A DNA stretch of 32,561 nt from Thiotrichaceae bacterium (GTDB lineage Bacteria; Pseudomonadota; Gammaproteobacteria; Thiotrichales; Thiotrichaceae): assembly GCA_015486375.1 (NCBI GenBank), contig WFRR01000143.1, positions 1 through 32,561 of the forward strand, read 5' to 3'. Both the position numbers and the translations under genes were made by a program. Shown here one piece after another: positions 1-6,501 of the stretch; the first letter of the stretch is position 1, and every line of letters begins with the position of its first letter. Below the pieces are notes generated by a model. The model was given only the letters and a program-made list of their open reading frames with translations, did no database searches and had not been told where the DNA came from.

Positions 1-420
1 GCTAGGGTCATTATTGGCATCGTGGGGTTCGTCCTGTGTGTACTGTTTTCCCCATGTGGCAAAATCAAAATTAATGGACACAATGGAACCAAAACTGCCT
101 TTGCGTTTTAGGATGATATTACGCTCATAGAGGCGTTTAAGAATGAAATTGGAATGGTCGTAGCGAATATGGGTGAGTTGCTGTAAACGTTTGCCTGCAA
201 GGTCATCTTCCCATTTATTAAAATCAATGGTTTGGTGATAAATCGCGTTAAGAATACGCAGGTAATTACCTGAAATTTTTTGCTTAATCAGGTGAGCATT
301 CCATTCAAAGGTAATGCTATTGAGGTGTTCGGGTAACAATCCAAGTGGATCATTAATCGGTTGAGCCTTGCCTATGGATGCACCTGCATAGGCGGTCGCG
401 TAAGATGCGCGGTCGTGCAT
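1..420 (-). CDS. Phage RepO-like winged-helix replication protein (partial, 3' end off window)
   Basis: The minus strand is open from an ATG at 418-420 to the left edge: 140 codons without a stop, so the C-terminus is missing. A good ribosome site (AAAAGGAGATT) sits just upstream of the ATG. Residues about 30-115 read like the N-terminal winged helix of phage replication protein O (Pfam RepO_N family): an aromatic and Asn motif (FEWNAHLIKQKISGNYLRIL), a central helix ending in TIDFNKWEDDLAG, then a recognition-helix-like stretch (HSNFILKRLYERNIILKRKG). In phages such proteins bind the origin and recruit helicase; in bacterial accessory regions they mark plasmid- or prophage-derived DNA. The assignment rests on remembered family patterns and was not searched. 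The gene points away from the rest of the window, so its partners are not visible. Confidence 0.55.
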   Translation of the reverse strand, partial: MHDRASYATAYAGASIGKAQPINDPLGLLPEHLNSITFEWNAHLIKQKISGNYLRILNAIYHQTIDFNKWEDDLAGKRLQQLTHIRYDHSNFILKRLYERNIILKRKGSFGSIVSINFDFATWGKQYTQDEPHDANNDPS

Positions 421-696
421 AATCAATCTCCTTTTAAATGTTTGGATTGAGTCTGTAAAGTTCTGTCGAGTTGTTCATAACAACAACCAACAGAGCCAAA
501 TGATTAACAAGTAAGAATAGCCATTCTGTGCTGAACGTTTATCCTTGTAACGCCGCCTACTCTACCTTCCTTTGCCTATTTAATTCAAGTGGTTTTTTCA
601 CCGCACTCTCAATTTTCGCCCAATATTTTCGCTTTTTTTCGTTTAACTCGCATTGATGGCTATCGTGTAAATACTTGTTTTTTCATAAATTATCAA

Positions 697-795
697 ATAA
701 AAAAACAACAACAAACATAAGCTTAAATTTTACTCAATTTTTTTAATTCGCGCCTGTTTCTGTTTTGTTGTTTGTTTTTTTATATTTGTTTATGT
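697..795. repeat. Imperfect A-tract/T-tract inverted repeat
   Basis: The left arm (697-720) is built of ATAAAAAAACAACAACAAAC. The right arm (about 761-783) is close to its reverse complement (TTGTTTTGTTGTTTG followed by a T-run). About 40 bases of AT-rich DNA separate them. It could form a long weak cruciform or hairpin. Function unknown. Confidence 0.4.
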
Positions 796-836
796 ATGCC
801 CAAGAGTCGGTTAATTGCAGCGTGAAATAACCTAAC

Positions 837-890
837 TTTGGTTAGGCAATACCAAGAACGGGGGTATTCGTACCAAGGGTTGGGTTATTG
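837..890. repeat. REP-like palindromic repeat (copy 1)
   Basis: TTGGT-TAGGCAAT-ACCAA forms a short stem-loop, followed by a second ACCAAG and GGGTTGGGTTATTG. A closely related sequence lies at 25257-25292, which suggests a dispersed intergenic palindrome family in this genome. Confidence 0.45.
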
Positions 891-952
891 AGAAATTTTT
901 GGATAGACAACTTCTTTGTTTAAAGAATATGCCCACTGGGTAAAAGTAATGA

Positions 953-1144
953 CATAAATTCAGAACCAAAATAGGTGTGCCACTCAAGCTAGCCATCAGT
1001 ATCGGAGTTAGTTCAAAAAAATACTATCGTCTCGCCAAAATCAAAGCGATGCAAATGGGCTTAACTAAGCAAAGGCTTAAAACCCAAGGATTCGTGTCTT
1101 TAAGAAATCAATGGATTAAGTGCCGTTATCCAAACGGCGAGTGA
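953..1144 (+). pseudogene. C-terminal remnant of a group II intron reverse transcriptase/maturase
   Basis: This 63-codon frame has a stop (TGA, 950-952) immediately upstream and no plausible start, and ends at TGA 1142-1144. Its translation carries the end signature of group II intron-encoded proteins of the LtrA family: an Arg/Lys-rich helix with a Ser-Lys-Lys-Tyr-Tyr-Arg-Leu motif (SSKKYYRLAKIKAMQMG) and the final block KTQGFVSLRNQWIK. In intact proteins this part follows the maturase (X) domain. The polymerase and most of the maturase domain are missing, so only the tail survives. The sequence just after the stop (GAGTGAACCGCC) matches the usual junction between maturase ORF and the intron's 3' domains, which supports the call. 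Confidence 0.7.
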
Positions 1145-1216
1145 ACCGCCCCTTGCGGAGCCGCATGAGGAGTGGGATGGGGAGGGTTAGAGAGAAACTA
1201 GTCCTTACCTGATTTA
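1142..1216 (+). other. Decayed group II intron 3' end (domain V/VI-like region)
   Basis: Directly after the maturase stop comes TGAACCGCC, a small GCGG-ag-CCGC hairpin, a G-rich strand (GGGATGGGGAGGGTTAG) and a pyrimidine-rich end (GTCCTTACCTGATT). Many bacterial group II introns end in the same order: GAACCGCC, hairpin, purine-rich strand, CTCCTTACYYGAT-like terminus. Pairing looks imperfect and the domain V signature is not canonical, so this is probably a dead remnant. The exact 3' boundary is uncertain. Confidence 0.45.
1192..1216. repeat. 25-bp dispersed repeat, copy A
   Basis: Starts GAGAAAC and ends CCTTACCTGATTTA. It differs from copy B (2858-2882) at two positions (TA instead of CT). 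Read on the minus strand it forms the last codons of the 375-residue ORF (Lys-Ser-Gly-Lys-Asp), and the copy-specific CTA supplies that gene's TAG stop. It also lies where the 3' end of the group II intron remnant is expected. Confidence 0.7.
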
Positions 1217-2325
1217 TGTCTTTTTTTGTTTTTTATTGGGCCTTTTGATTTTATCTTTATCTTTTTATTTTCTTTAGACTTTTTTAACAAGAGTTTTAAC
1301 ATTTCAGATTCTTCGACCGACAAACTCTGAGACTCTGGAGTTGCTTTTTCAAAAATTTCATTCTCAGTTTTTGAATCATCTTTATCATTAACATTATTAG
1401 GTTCAGACCATGGAGAAACTAACAGTTTAGGTTCAGGTTTCATTAATTGTTTAGGGTCATGATTACTTACAGCTTCTAGTTCGGGTATTGTAGCCCCAGC
1501 TTCAATAAATTGTGTTGCACCAGTTATTGTTTTTCTTTTTAGTAACTCAGCTTCTTCTCTTCCTATTGATCCACTATCTTGGAGTTGTGCAATTCTTTCA
1601 AGAATCGGGAGAGATTCTGAAATCAATGCCAAGCTCTCGCTTACATGCCTCTGCCTGTGAAAAACCCTTCGATCCCATATAGCAATGATTATTTCCTTAA
1701 CTTCTTCCATTATTTTAGGAATACCTAAAAAATCGAATGATTTATCGCTGCCAGAGTCACAAGCTAAAACTATTAAATCATTCTCACTTTCTTTTTCAAT
1801 TAGAGCCACGACACTATATAAATTTGTTATTGCCTCAAGCGCACTTGTGAGCCTTAATGGACTAGAATATTGCCCCTCATCCTCTACAATTAATACAGTT
1901 AAAAGCGACTTTCCTTTTAGATCTTCAGGTAAATCGGAACTCTGCTCTTTAATATCAGAAATATGATCCTGCTTAGCAAGATCCATAATTTTTGGTAATT
2001 GTGTCAGTGTAAAGTTGACTGATTGCATCATTTGATGTAATTCTTTAAGACTCTTTGAGGTCGTAATACCCTCCCAATACTGAGCTTTTAATAACTCTGA
2101 AATGTCAAGTATCTGCATTATTTTTATATAATCTTCATTATAGCTTTGTGTTGCTAACATATACTTCTGAAATAAGATTAATGGTATTGGAAATGAAGTC
2201 TCAGAACCTTTTGATGACCCATTCCTATATTCACCCATTAAAAGTGAAAAAAATTCTAAAATACCACATTCATCAATATCATAAATTATTCTTTTAATAG
2301 AGTTGTATAAAATCTCTCTTCTCAT
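1198..2325 (-). CDS. Protein of unknown function with Lys-rich tail
   Basis: This 375-residue protein has an ATG start preceded by a strong ribosome site (AGGAGA, 2331-2336), so it is very likely translated. I cannot assign a function. No signal peptide or membrane segment is visible. Residues about 100-290 look helical and contain LIVLACDSGSDKSFDFLG followed by a conserved-looking IWDRRVFHRQRH stretch. Residues 290-335 are polar and Pro/Ser/Asp-rich, and the last 30 residues are very basic (KENKKIKIKSKG), suggesting nucleic-acid or membrane-surface contact. The last five codons and the stop come from the 25-bp repeat, so the native C-terminus may have been replaced. It lies beside a restriction-modification pair and an intron remnant, in an accessory region; a defence role is possible but unproven. 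Confidence 0.75.
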   Translation of the reverse strand: MRREILYNSIKRIIYDIDECGILEFFSLLMGEYRNGSSKGSETSFPIPLILFQKYMLATQSYNEDYIKIMQILDISELLKAQYWEGITTSKSLKELHQMMQSVNFTLTQLPKIMDLAKQDHISDIKEQSSDLPEDLKGKSLLTVLIVEDEGQYSSPLRLTSALEAITNLYSVVALIEKESENDLIVLACDSGSDKSFDFLGIPKIMEEVKEIIIAIWDRRVFHRQRHVSESLALISESLPILERIAQLQDSGSIGREEAELLKRKTITGATQFIEAGATIPELEAVSNHDPKQLMKPEPKLLVSPWSEPNNVNDKDDSKTENEIFEKATPESQSLSVEESEMLKLLLKKSKENKKIKIKSKGPIKNKKRHKSGKD

Positions 2326-2673
2326 TTTATCTCCTAAATAGCATTAGTAGTATGTACATGTAGAATATTCATTCAAATCTAATTTATCAAGTGGTTTATA
2401 GACTCCACGGGAAATACTTTGAGGACATAACAGTATGTTTTAACGGGAATTCCCACCAATTATAAATTCTAAAATCCATTGCAACCTTATAAGTATTTGT
2501 TAAACAAATAAAAAATTAATAATTCCTTGAAAATACTATTTATTAACATTATCGAATCCCCGCATGGAAAGAGCAAAGCGTCATCCTTTGAGTCAATATT
2601 TTAACGATTTCTATTTGCGCTATTATTGCAGGATGCAATGATTTTCAATCTATTTCAGATTCCTTTAAGGAAA
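2326..2673. other. Intergenic region, no gene seen
   Basis: It contains the ribosome site of the 375-residue gene (AGGAGA on the minus strand at 2331-2336) and a perfect 10-bp palindrome GGGAATTCCC (2445-2454). A possible minus-strand promoter reads TTGAAT, 17 bases, ATACTA, but it is weak. The rest is AT-rich without a recognisable gene. Confidence 0.5.
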
Positions 2674-2854
2674 GATGTCATAAGCTATCGCGTACTTTTT
2701 GAATCGCTGCGGTATCATCAGCACTGAGTAAAGGGGATTGATAACTTAAGATTTCGTCAATTTCTTTAGCACGCTTCGGCTTTTTTTCTCTAAAACCATG
2801 TGTTTCCGTCGCATCTGGATTACTTAAATCCTCAACCAAAGCGGTTTTATATTG
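2674..2854 (-). pseudogene. Displaced 3' fragment of the SH3-domain lipoprotein gene (181-bp repeat, copy 1)
   Basis: The minus strand encodes the last 60 residues of the SH3-domain protein (from QYKTALVEDLS to KVRDSL and stop) without start codon or upstream part. It aligns without gaps to 5038-5218, the 3' end of the intact gene, with six mismatches in 181 bp by my hand count. Five are synonymous and one changes Asn to Ser. The two copies bracket the restriction-modification genes as direct repeats, so this piece is the 3' end cut off when the cassette entered, or a duplicated target. Confidence 0.9.
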
Positions 2855-2857
2855 GAT

Positions 2858-2882
2858 GAGAAACCTGTCCTTACCTGATTTA
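2858..2882. repeat. 25-bp dispersed repeat, copy B
   Basis: Identical to copy A at 23 of 25 positions and to copy C at 23 of 25. It begins three bases after the end of the displaced 181-bp repeat and lies 8 bp downstream of the endonuclease stop codon, at the left inner edge of the restriction-modification cassette. Confidence 0.75.
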
Positions 2883-2890
2883 GCCGATTT

Positions 2891-3913
2891 TTAGCCGTTA
2901 GGTGATTTTTCATGCGGACCAAGAAACCTGTCCCCATTGAAATGTATTAAGTGCTGAGGCGTATCAACTAGCCAAACTTCTGTTTCCCACGCTATTTGGG
3001 GAAGCCATCTTGCAAAATATTTTTTACTTAGAAATGCTGTTACAAAGACAACGCCGTACGGACAGTCTTTTAAAATACTGCGTTGCAATTCAATACACCG
3101 CTCAGGATTTAATGGATTTGAAGAGTGAACTGCTTCAATGAGATAAAGCCAGTTTTTCTTTGAGCTAAATGCAACAATGTCAGGCAACATTCCACGATCT
3201 TCGATATTGAGTCCAAGCTTTATCATTTGCTCTGAATATTCATGCATATGTTTGTTTGAAGTATCTCCAAGATATAGAACTTTGGCACTATATCCATATA
3301 TGGGAAGAAACTCTTCAATAACAGCTTTTTGGATTTTATTATGTGGTCCTTTATCCAGCGATACAACAACCCCTTTTTCTAAATGAACCTCAAGCTTTTC
3401 AAGTTCTCGTTTACTATGGAACTGGTCAATATATTCTTGATCAAGCTCAAATTCACTTAAAGCCTGAGTCCATTTTTCACTGCCATATTTTTTGATTAAT
3501 TCTGCAAAATTTTCTTCTAAAGCATAACCTCGTGTTCCATCATTAGTGTCTGCATCTGGTCTATTCGCACTTTTGATAACAAGCCCCATACCAACTAAAC
3601 GAATAAGATCTTTTCTCCTAATGTCGTCGTAACTTCCTAAGCTTATATTTTCTTCAAAATTTTTATTTATATAGGTAATAATTTCTCGCGTTCTTAAAAT
3701 ATGTCCATCAGTGATGGATGATATTTTATTCCAAGCTACCGATTTAGTCATGGCACAAAGAGACAATAACGACATTGACATCTTTTCTAGACGACGCACA
3801 GTAAGGTCTCCTATTGGAACACCTACAGCCTCTATTATCTCCACCCCTGACTGAATTAACTTCCGTACTTTGAGGGATTTATTCTTTGCTATTTTTTTCT
3901 TATCTACTGCCAT
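2891..3913 (-). CDS. BsuBI/PstI-family type II restriction endonuclease
   Basis: The 340-residue protein fits the BsuBI/PstI family (about 315-340 residues). The N-terminal half (1-180) is helical and probably contains the DNA-reading winged helices. The C-terminal half holds the nuclease core: RGMLPDIVAFS with Asp245, and LYLIEAVHSS with Glu260, followed by Arg/Glu-rich ERCIELQRSIL. This is the Pro-Asp...Glu arrangement typical of the family's PD-(D/E)xK fold. The C-terminal HLIHFNGDRFLGP also matches the family as I remember it, so the protein appears full length. It should cleave unmethylated host-specific sites; BsuBI and PstI themselves cut CTGCAG, but the site here cannot be read from sequence. 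The start overlaps the methyltransferase stop by 10 bp, so the nuclease is translated after the protecting methylase. No controller (C) protein gene is visible. Confidence 0.88.
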   Translation of the reverse strand: MAVDKKKIAKNKSLKVRKLIQSGVEIIEAVGVPIGDLTVRRLEKMSMSLLSLCAMTKSVAWNKISSITDGHILRTREIITYINKNFEENISLGSYDDIRRKDLIRLVGMGLVIKSANRPDADTNDGTRGYALEENFAELIKKYGSEKWTQALSEFELDQEYIDQFHSKRELEKLEVHLEKGVVVSLDKGPHNKIQKAVIEEFLPIYGYSAKVLYLGDTSNKHMHEYSEQMIKLGLNIEDRGMLPDIVAFSSKKNWLYLIEAVHSSNPLNPERCIELQRSILKDCPYGVVFVTAFLSKKYFARWLPQIAWETEVWLVDTPQHLIHFNGDRFLGPHEKSPNG

Positions 3914-4905
3914 GAAAATGCTAACTGCCCCTGCTGGCTTGTTTCTGTAATTTTTCCCTTAATGTATGCCAGCATCGCTTTTGCAATATGATATGACATT
4001 AAAGGCGGAACTGCATTTCCAACTTGATAAAACTGCGAACTTTCAGTTCCTTTAAATTTATACCAGTCAGGGAAGCTCTGTAATCTTGCACCTTCTCGGA
4101 CTGTTAATCTCTTTCTCCTCCCATCAGGCAACTTCACCCTAAGCATGTCTCCTGTAGCTCCTGCCAAATTTCTACAAGTAACTGTTCTTGATGGACGATC
4201 CATGTATAAGTCTCTTGGATTAATGCATTTAGATGCTTTTTCATATTTAGCAATATATGTATCTTGGCTTTTAGTTAGAAACTTACTATTTTTATCTGTT
4301 TTATATGCGATGTCTAAAATTGCATCACTCACAGTAAATTTAGCATCTTTTTCTATAGGAAATTGAAAACCTCCCTTATGACCAACAACCACAAGTCGCT
4401 CTCTATTTTGTGGTACTTCGTAGTTAGAAGCCTTCATTAATTGATAGCTTATTGTATAACCAAGTGACTCTAAGTTTTTTATTATTTCTTGAAGATATTC
4501 TTTATTTCTATACAACATCCCTCGAACATTTTCAAAGAGCCACATTTGAGGTTTTCTTTGTTTAACTGCATTTATAAACACAGGAAAACCATCTCTAGAA
4601 TCATCTAAACCTAGCTGCTTTCCACCTACACTAAAAGGCTGGCATGGTGGGCCACCTATAATAATATCTACCGCAGGAAAAATTGTATCTGTTGTCAAAA
4701 GCTCTTCATGACACTTTCCATCTAAGTTAGAATTATATGTTTCTACTGCATCTTTATCTTTTTCATACCCAACCGTCTCAAATCCCAAAGCCTCAAAGCC
4801 AAGAGCCAGCCCTCCACACCCAGCAAAAAGATCAAGAACCTTAAAATTGTTTTTTTCTACGCTCTTGAGACTCAATGATGTAAGGAGTTCTAAGTATTCA
4901 GACAT
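3904..4905 (-). CDS. C5-cytosine DNA methyltransferase (type II modification enzyme)
   Basis: The 333-residue protein shows the ordered motifs of m5C methyltransferases: motif I VLDLFAGCGGLALGF (23-37, SAM binding), motif IV GGPPCQPFS with catalytic Cys88, motif VI ENVRG (Glu125), motif VIII QNRERLVVVG (about 166-175), a short target-recognition stretch around RTVTCRNLAGATGD, motif IX RLTVREGARLQSFP and motif X QVGNAVPP. It transfers a methyl group to C5 of cytosine and protects DNA from the adjacent nuclease. The upstream region (4906-4972) is AT-rich; no strong ribosome site was found. The BsuBI and PstI systems use adenine-N6 methyltransferases, so this pairing with a C5 enzyme implies a different protecting base and possibly a different site. 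Confidence 0.95.
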   Translation of the reverse strand: MSEYLELLTSLSLKSVEKNNFKVLDLFAGCGGLALGFEALGFETVGYEKDKDAVETYNSNLDGKCHEELLTTDTIFPAVDIIIGGPPCQPFSVGGKQLGLDDSRDGFPVFINAVKQRKPQMWLFENVRGMLYRNKEYLQEIIKNLESLGYTISYQLMKASNYEVPQNRERLVVVGHKGGFQFPIEKDAKFTVSDAILDIAYKTDKNSKFLTKSQDTYIAKYEKASKCINPRDLYMDRPSRTVTCRNLAGATGDMLRVKLPDGRRKRLTVREGARLQSFPDWYKFKGTESSQFYQVGNAVPPLMSYHIAKAMLAYIKGKITETSQQGQLAFSWQ

Positions 4906-4972
4906 TTGTAAACCTACGTAATTATTTCTTAAAATTATAGCAGTTTTAACTTTGAGTTCAGAATACTTTAAA

Positions 4973-4997
4973 GAGAAATCTGTCTTTACCTGATTTA
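4973..4997. repeat. 25-bp dispersed repeat, copy C
   Basis: Matches copy B at 23 of 25 positions, same orientation. It lies 44 bp downstream of the SH3-domain gene stop and upstream of the methyltransferase, so copies B and C sit near the two inner edges of the 2.2-kb cassette. Confidence 0.7.
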
Positions 4998-5037
4998 CTC
5001 AATACACGAACTAATATTTCTGCCCATTTAGAGAAAG

Positions 5038-5218
5038 GATGTCATAAGCTATCGCGTACTTTTTGAATAGCTGCGGTATCATCAGCACTGAGTAAAGGGG
5101 ATTGATAATTTAAGATTTCATCAATTTCTTTAGCACGCTTCGGCTTTTTTTCTCTAAAACCATGTGTTTCTGTTGCATCTGGATTACTTAAATCTTCAAC
5201 CAAAGCGGTTTTATATTG
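5038..5218. repeat. 181-bp direct repeat, copy 2 (3' end of intact SH3-domain gene)
   Basis: Partner of 2674-2854. Outside these bounds the two flanks differ: copy 1 ends into GATGAG and the 25-bp repeat, while copy 2 continues as gene. This copy completes the functional reading frame. Confidence 0.9.
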
Positions 5219-6142
5219 ATTGATTGCCTGTTTGAATAGCTCGGTATTTTTGCTAAAGTCTGTCATTCTTTTCAGCAAATAAATATGTTTACCTTGACCT
5301 AATAAGCTATCACCACCGTAATCCCATGTTTGTTCCATCCAAGCATAGAAAAAGCTCTCTCTACCGACAAACTGTTCATCTAAATCTTTCTGTCCCCAAT
5401 CGTACATATCGATAGAAATGGCTAAAAAGTTATTATCAGCAGCCCCTTCTGTTTTATCAGCGACCTTGAGCATTTGCTTAAAATTAGTGAAAAGATAATA
5501 CATTGTTCCTTCTGCAACCCGAGCAACACGATAACCGGGCATCACAGCTTCTAGCCATGTCATATCCATAACATTTTTATCATCAACCTCGGCTTTCTTT
5601 TCTAGCACCGCTACCATTTTTTCACGCAGTTTTTGCCCTTTTTCATAGTTCTGTGCAAACTGTTTATCGTTACTCGTGGTATGGTAAATATGACGGTATT
5701 GAGTAATTTCCTTAGCCAAGGACTCACCAAAAAAGCTATGACTACGCAGGACTGCAAATTTTTCGACTAATGGACTGCTAACCTTGGTATCGATTTTTGC
5801 CGCCGCCGCATAAATCCATCCTTCTGATTGATTATTTAATTTTATCCTGATCCATTGGGTATTAAATTTAACACTATTAATTTTAATCGCATCACGTTTT
5901 TGGCTAATTTCACCGCTCCACATCACTTTATCTTGCTTAGAGAGTTTTGAGATAACCTTGGACTTTGTATTAGGGGCATCGCGTACTCTTAATTTATTCA
6001 GCACGATATTTAGTTGAATGGCACTAACGCTTTTGACATCCTTTACATCGCTAGGATGAGAGGGCTTGGGTGTACTGGTTTCTGCATTGCAAGCGGATAA
6101 ACCGAGGCAAAGCAGTGCAGAAAAAATAATTGGATGATTCAT
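5042..6142 (-). CDS. SH3b-domain lipoprotein of unknown function
   Basis: The 366-residue protein begins with a lipoprotein signal (about residues 1-18, lipobox LSAC with Cys18), so it is probably anchored to a membrane facing the periplasm. Residues about 46-120 form a bacterial SH3 domain (NKLRVRDAPNTKSKVISKL, then WIRIKL and EGWIYAAAA), a fold that often binds cell-wall peptides. Residues 125-366 are helical and Trp/Tyr/Lys-rich and match no family I recognise. The region containing the last 60 residues is duplicated at 2674-2854, so the 3' end may have been supplied by the incoming restriction-modification cassette. It is transcribed divergently from the carbon-uptake operon, sharing the 359-bp region 6143-6501. 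The ribosome site is weak (AAGAGATAG). Confidence 0.75.
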   Translation of the reverse strand: MNHPIIFSALLCLGLSACNAETSTPKPSHPSDVKDVKSVSAIQLNIVLNKLRVRDAPNTKSKVISKLSKQDKVMWSGEISQKRDAIKINSVKFNTQWIRIKLNNQSEGWIYAAAAKIDTKVSSPLVEKFAVLRSHSFFGESLAKEITQYRHIYHTTSNDKQFAQNYEKGQKLREKMVAVLEKKAEVDDKNVMDMTWLEAVMPGYRVARVAEGTMYYLFTNFKQMLKVADKTEGAADNNFLAISIDMYDWGQKDLDEQFVGRESFFYAWMEQTWDYGGDSLLGQGKHIYLLKRMTDFSKNTELFKQAINQYKTALVEDLSNPDATETHGFREKKPKRAKEIDEILNYQSPLLSADDTAAIQKVRDSL

Positions 6143-6501
6143 GTTGATTCTATCTCTTAAGGATACATCTTATTAATTATAGTGAAAACAAGGCTGGAAT
6201 GAATAAGCACTGGATCAGTGCATGACAAACAGACAGAAATCGCTTACCAAGAGTGAAAATCTAGCATTTCACAGTTTGACACGATTGTTAAAAATTTAAC
6301 GGTACAAATTACAGGGTTTCTATCTCTGATATATTGCAAAAATTACCCCGTGTGTAATATATCCATAGGGTAGAAGAACAGTGTATTATAATTTTCTAAT
6401 GTACCTAAGCTAACCATCGATCCATTCATGGATGAATTCGTAGTCAAAATGTGTTATCTAGGCTCTATTTTTGATGTAACTGACACATAATTGGCATAAT
6501 A
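6143..6501. promoter_or_regulatory. Divergent promoter region of the SH3-lipoprotein gene and the carbon-uptake operon
   Basis: No ORF. Candidate elements are a perfect TTGACA (6276-6281) without a convincing -10 at the right distance; a perfect TATAAT (6387-6392) without a good -35; an inverted repeat GATATATT/AATATATC (6328-6335 and 6356-6363, 20-bp spacer); and a palindrome ATCCAT-tc-ATGGAT (6420-6433). The inverted repeats are plausible operator sites for a LysR-type or other dimeric regulator, since carbon-uptake genes are usually induced by low CO2, but no regulator gene lies in the window. There is no obvious Shine-Dalgarno in front of the ATG at 6502. Confidence 0.4.

Larger units (their letters stand above)
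421..952. other. Non-coding, AT-rich stretch upstream of the RepO-like gene
   Basis: I see no convincing ORF here. It holds the leader of the RepO-like gene, a short palindrome (GTTGTT-cat-AACAAC, 470-484), the AT-rich inverted repeat at 697-795 and a palindromic repeat at 837-890, both listed separately. A promoter for the minus-strand gene must lie here, but no clear -35/-10 pair could be chosen. An origin of a plasmid or phage-like element is conceivable next to a RepO-like gene, but no iterons are evident. Confidence 0.5.

Noticed and set aside
2922-2933. A 12-base match to the core of the 25-bp repeat inside the 3' end of the endonuclease gene
   Set aside because: It encodes Gly-Asp-Arg-Phe-Leu of the HLIHFNGDRFLGP end block that I recall as conserved in the BsuBI/PstI family, so it is ordinary coding sequence.
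2855-5037. An integrase or transposase carrying the restriction-modification cassette
   Set aside because: All coding space is taken by the endonuclease and methyltransferase; no recombinase motifs were seen on either strand.
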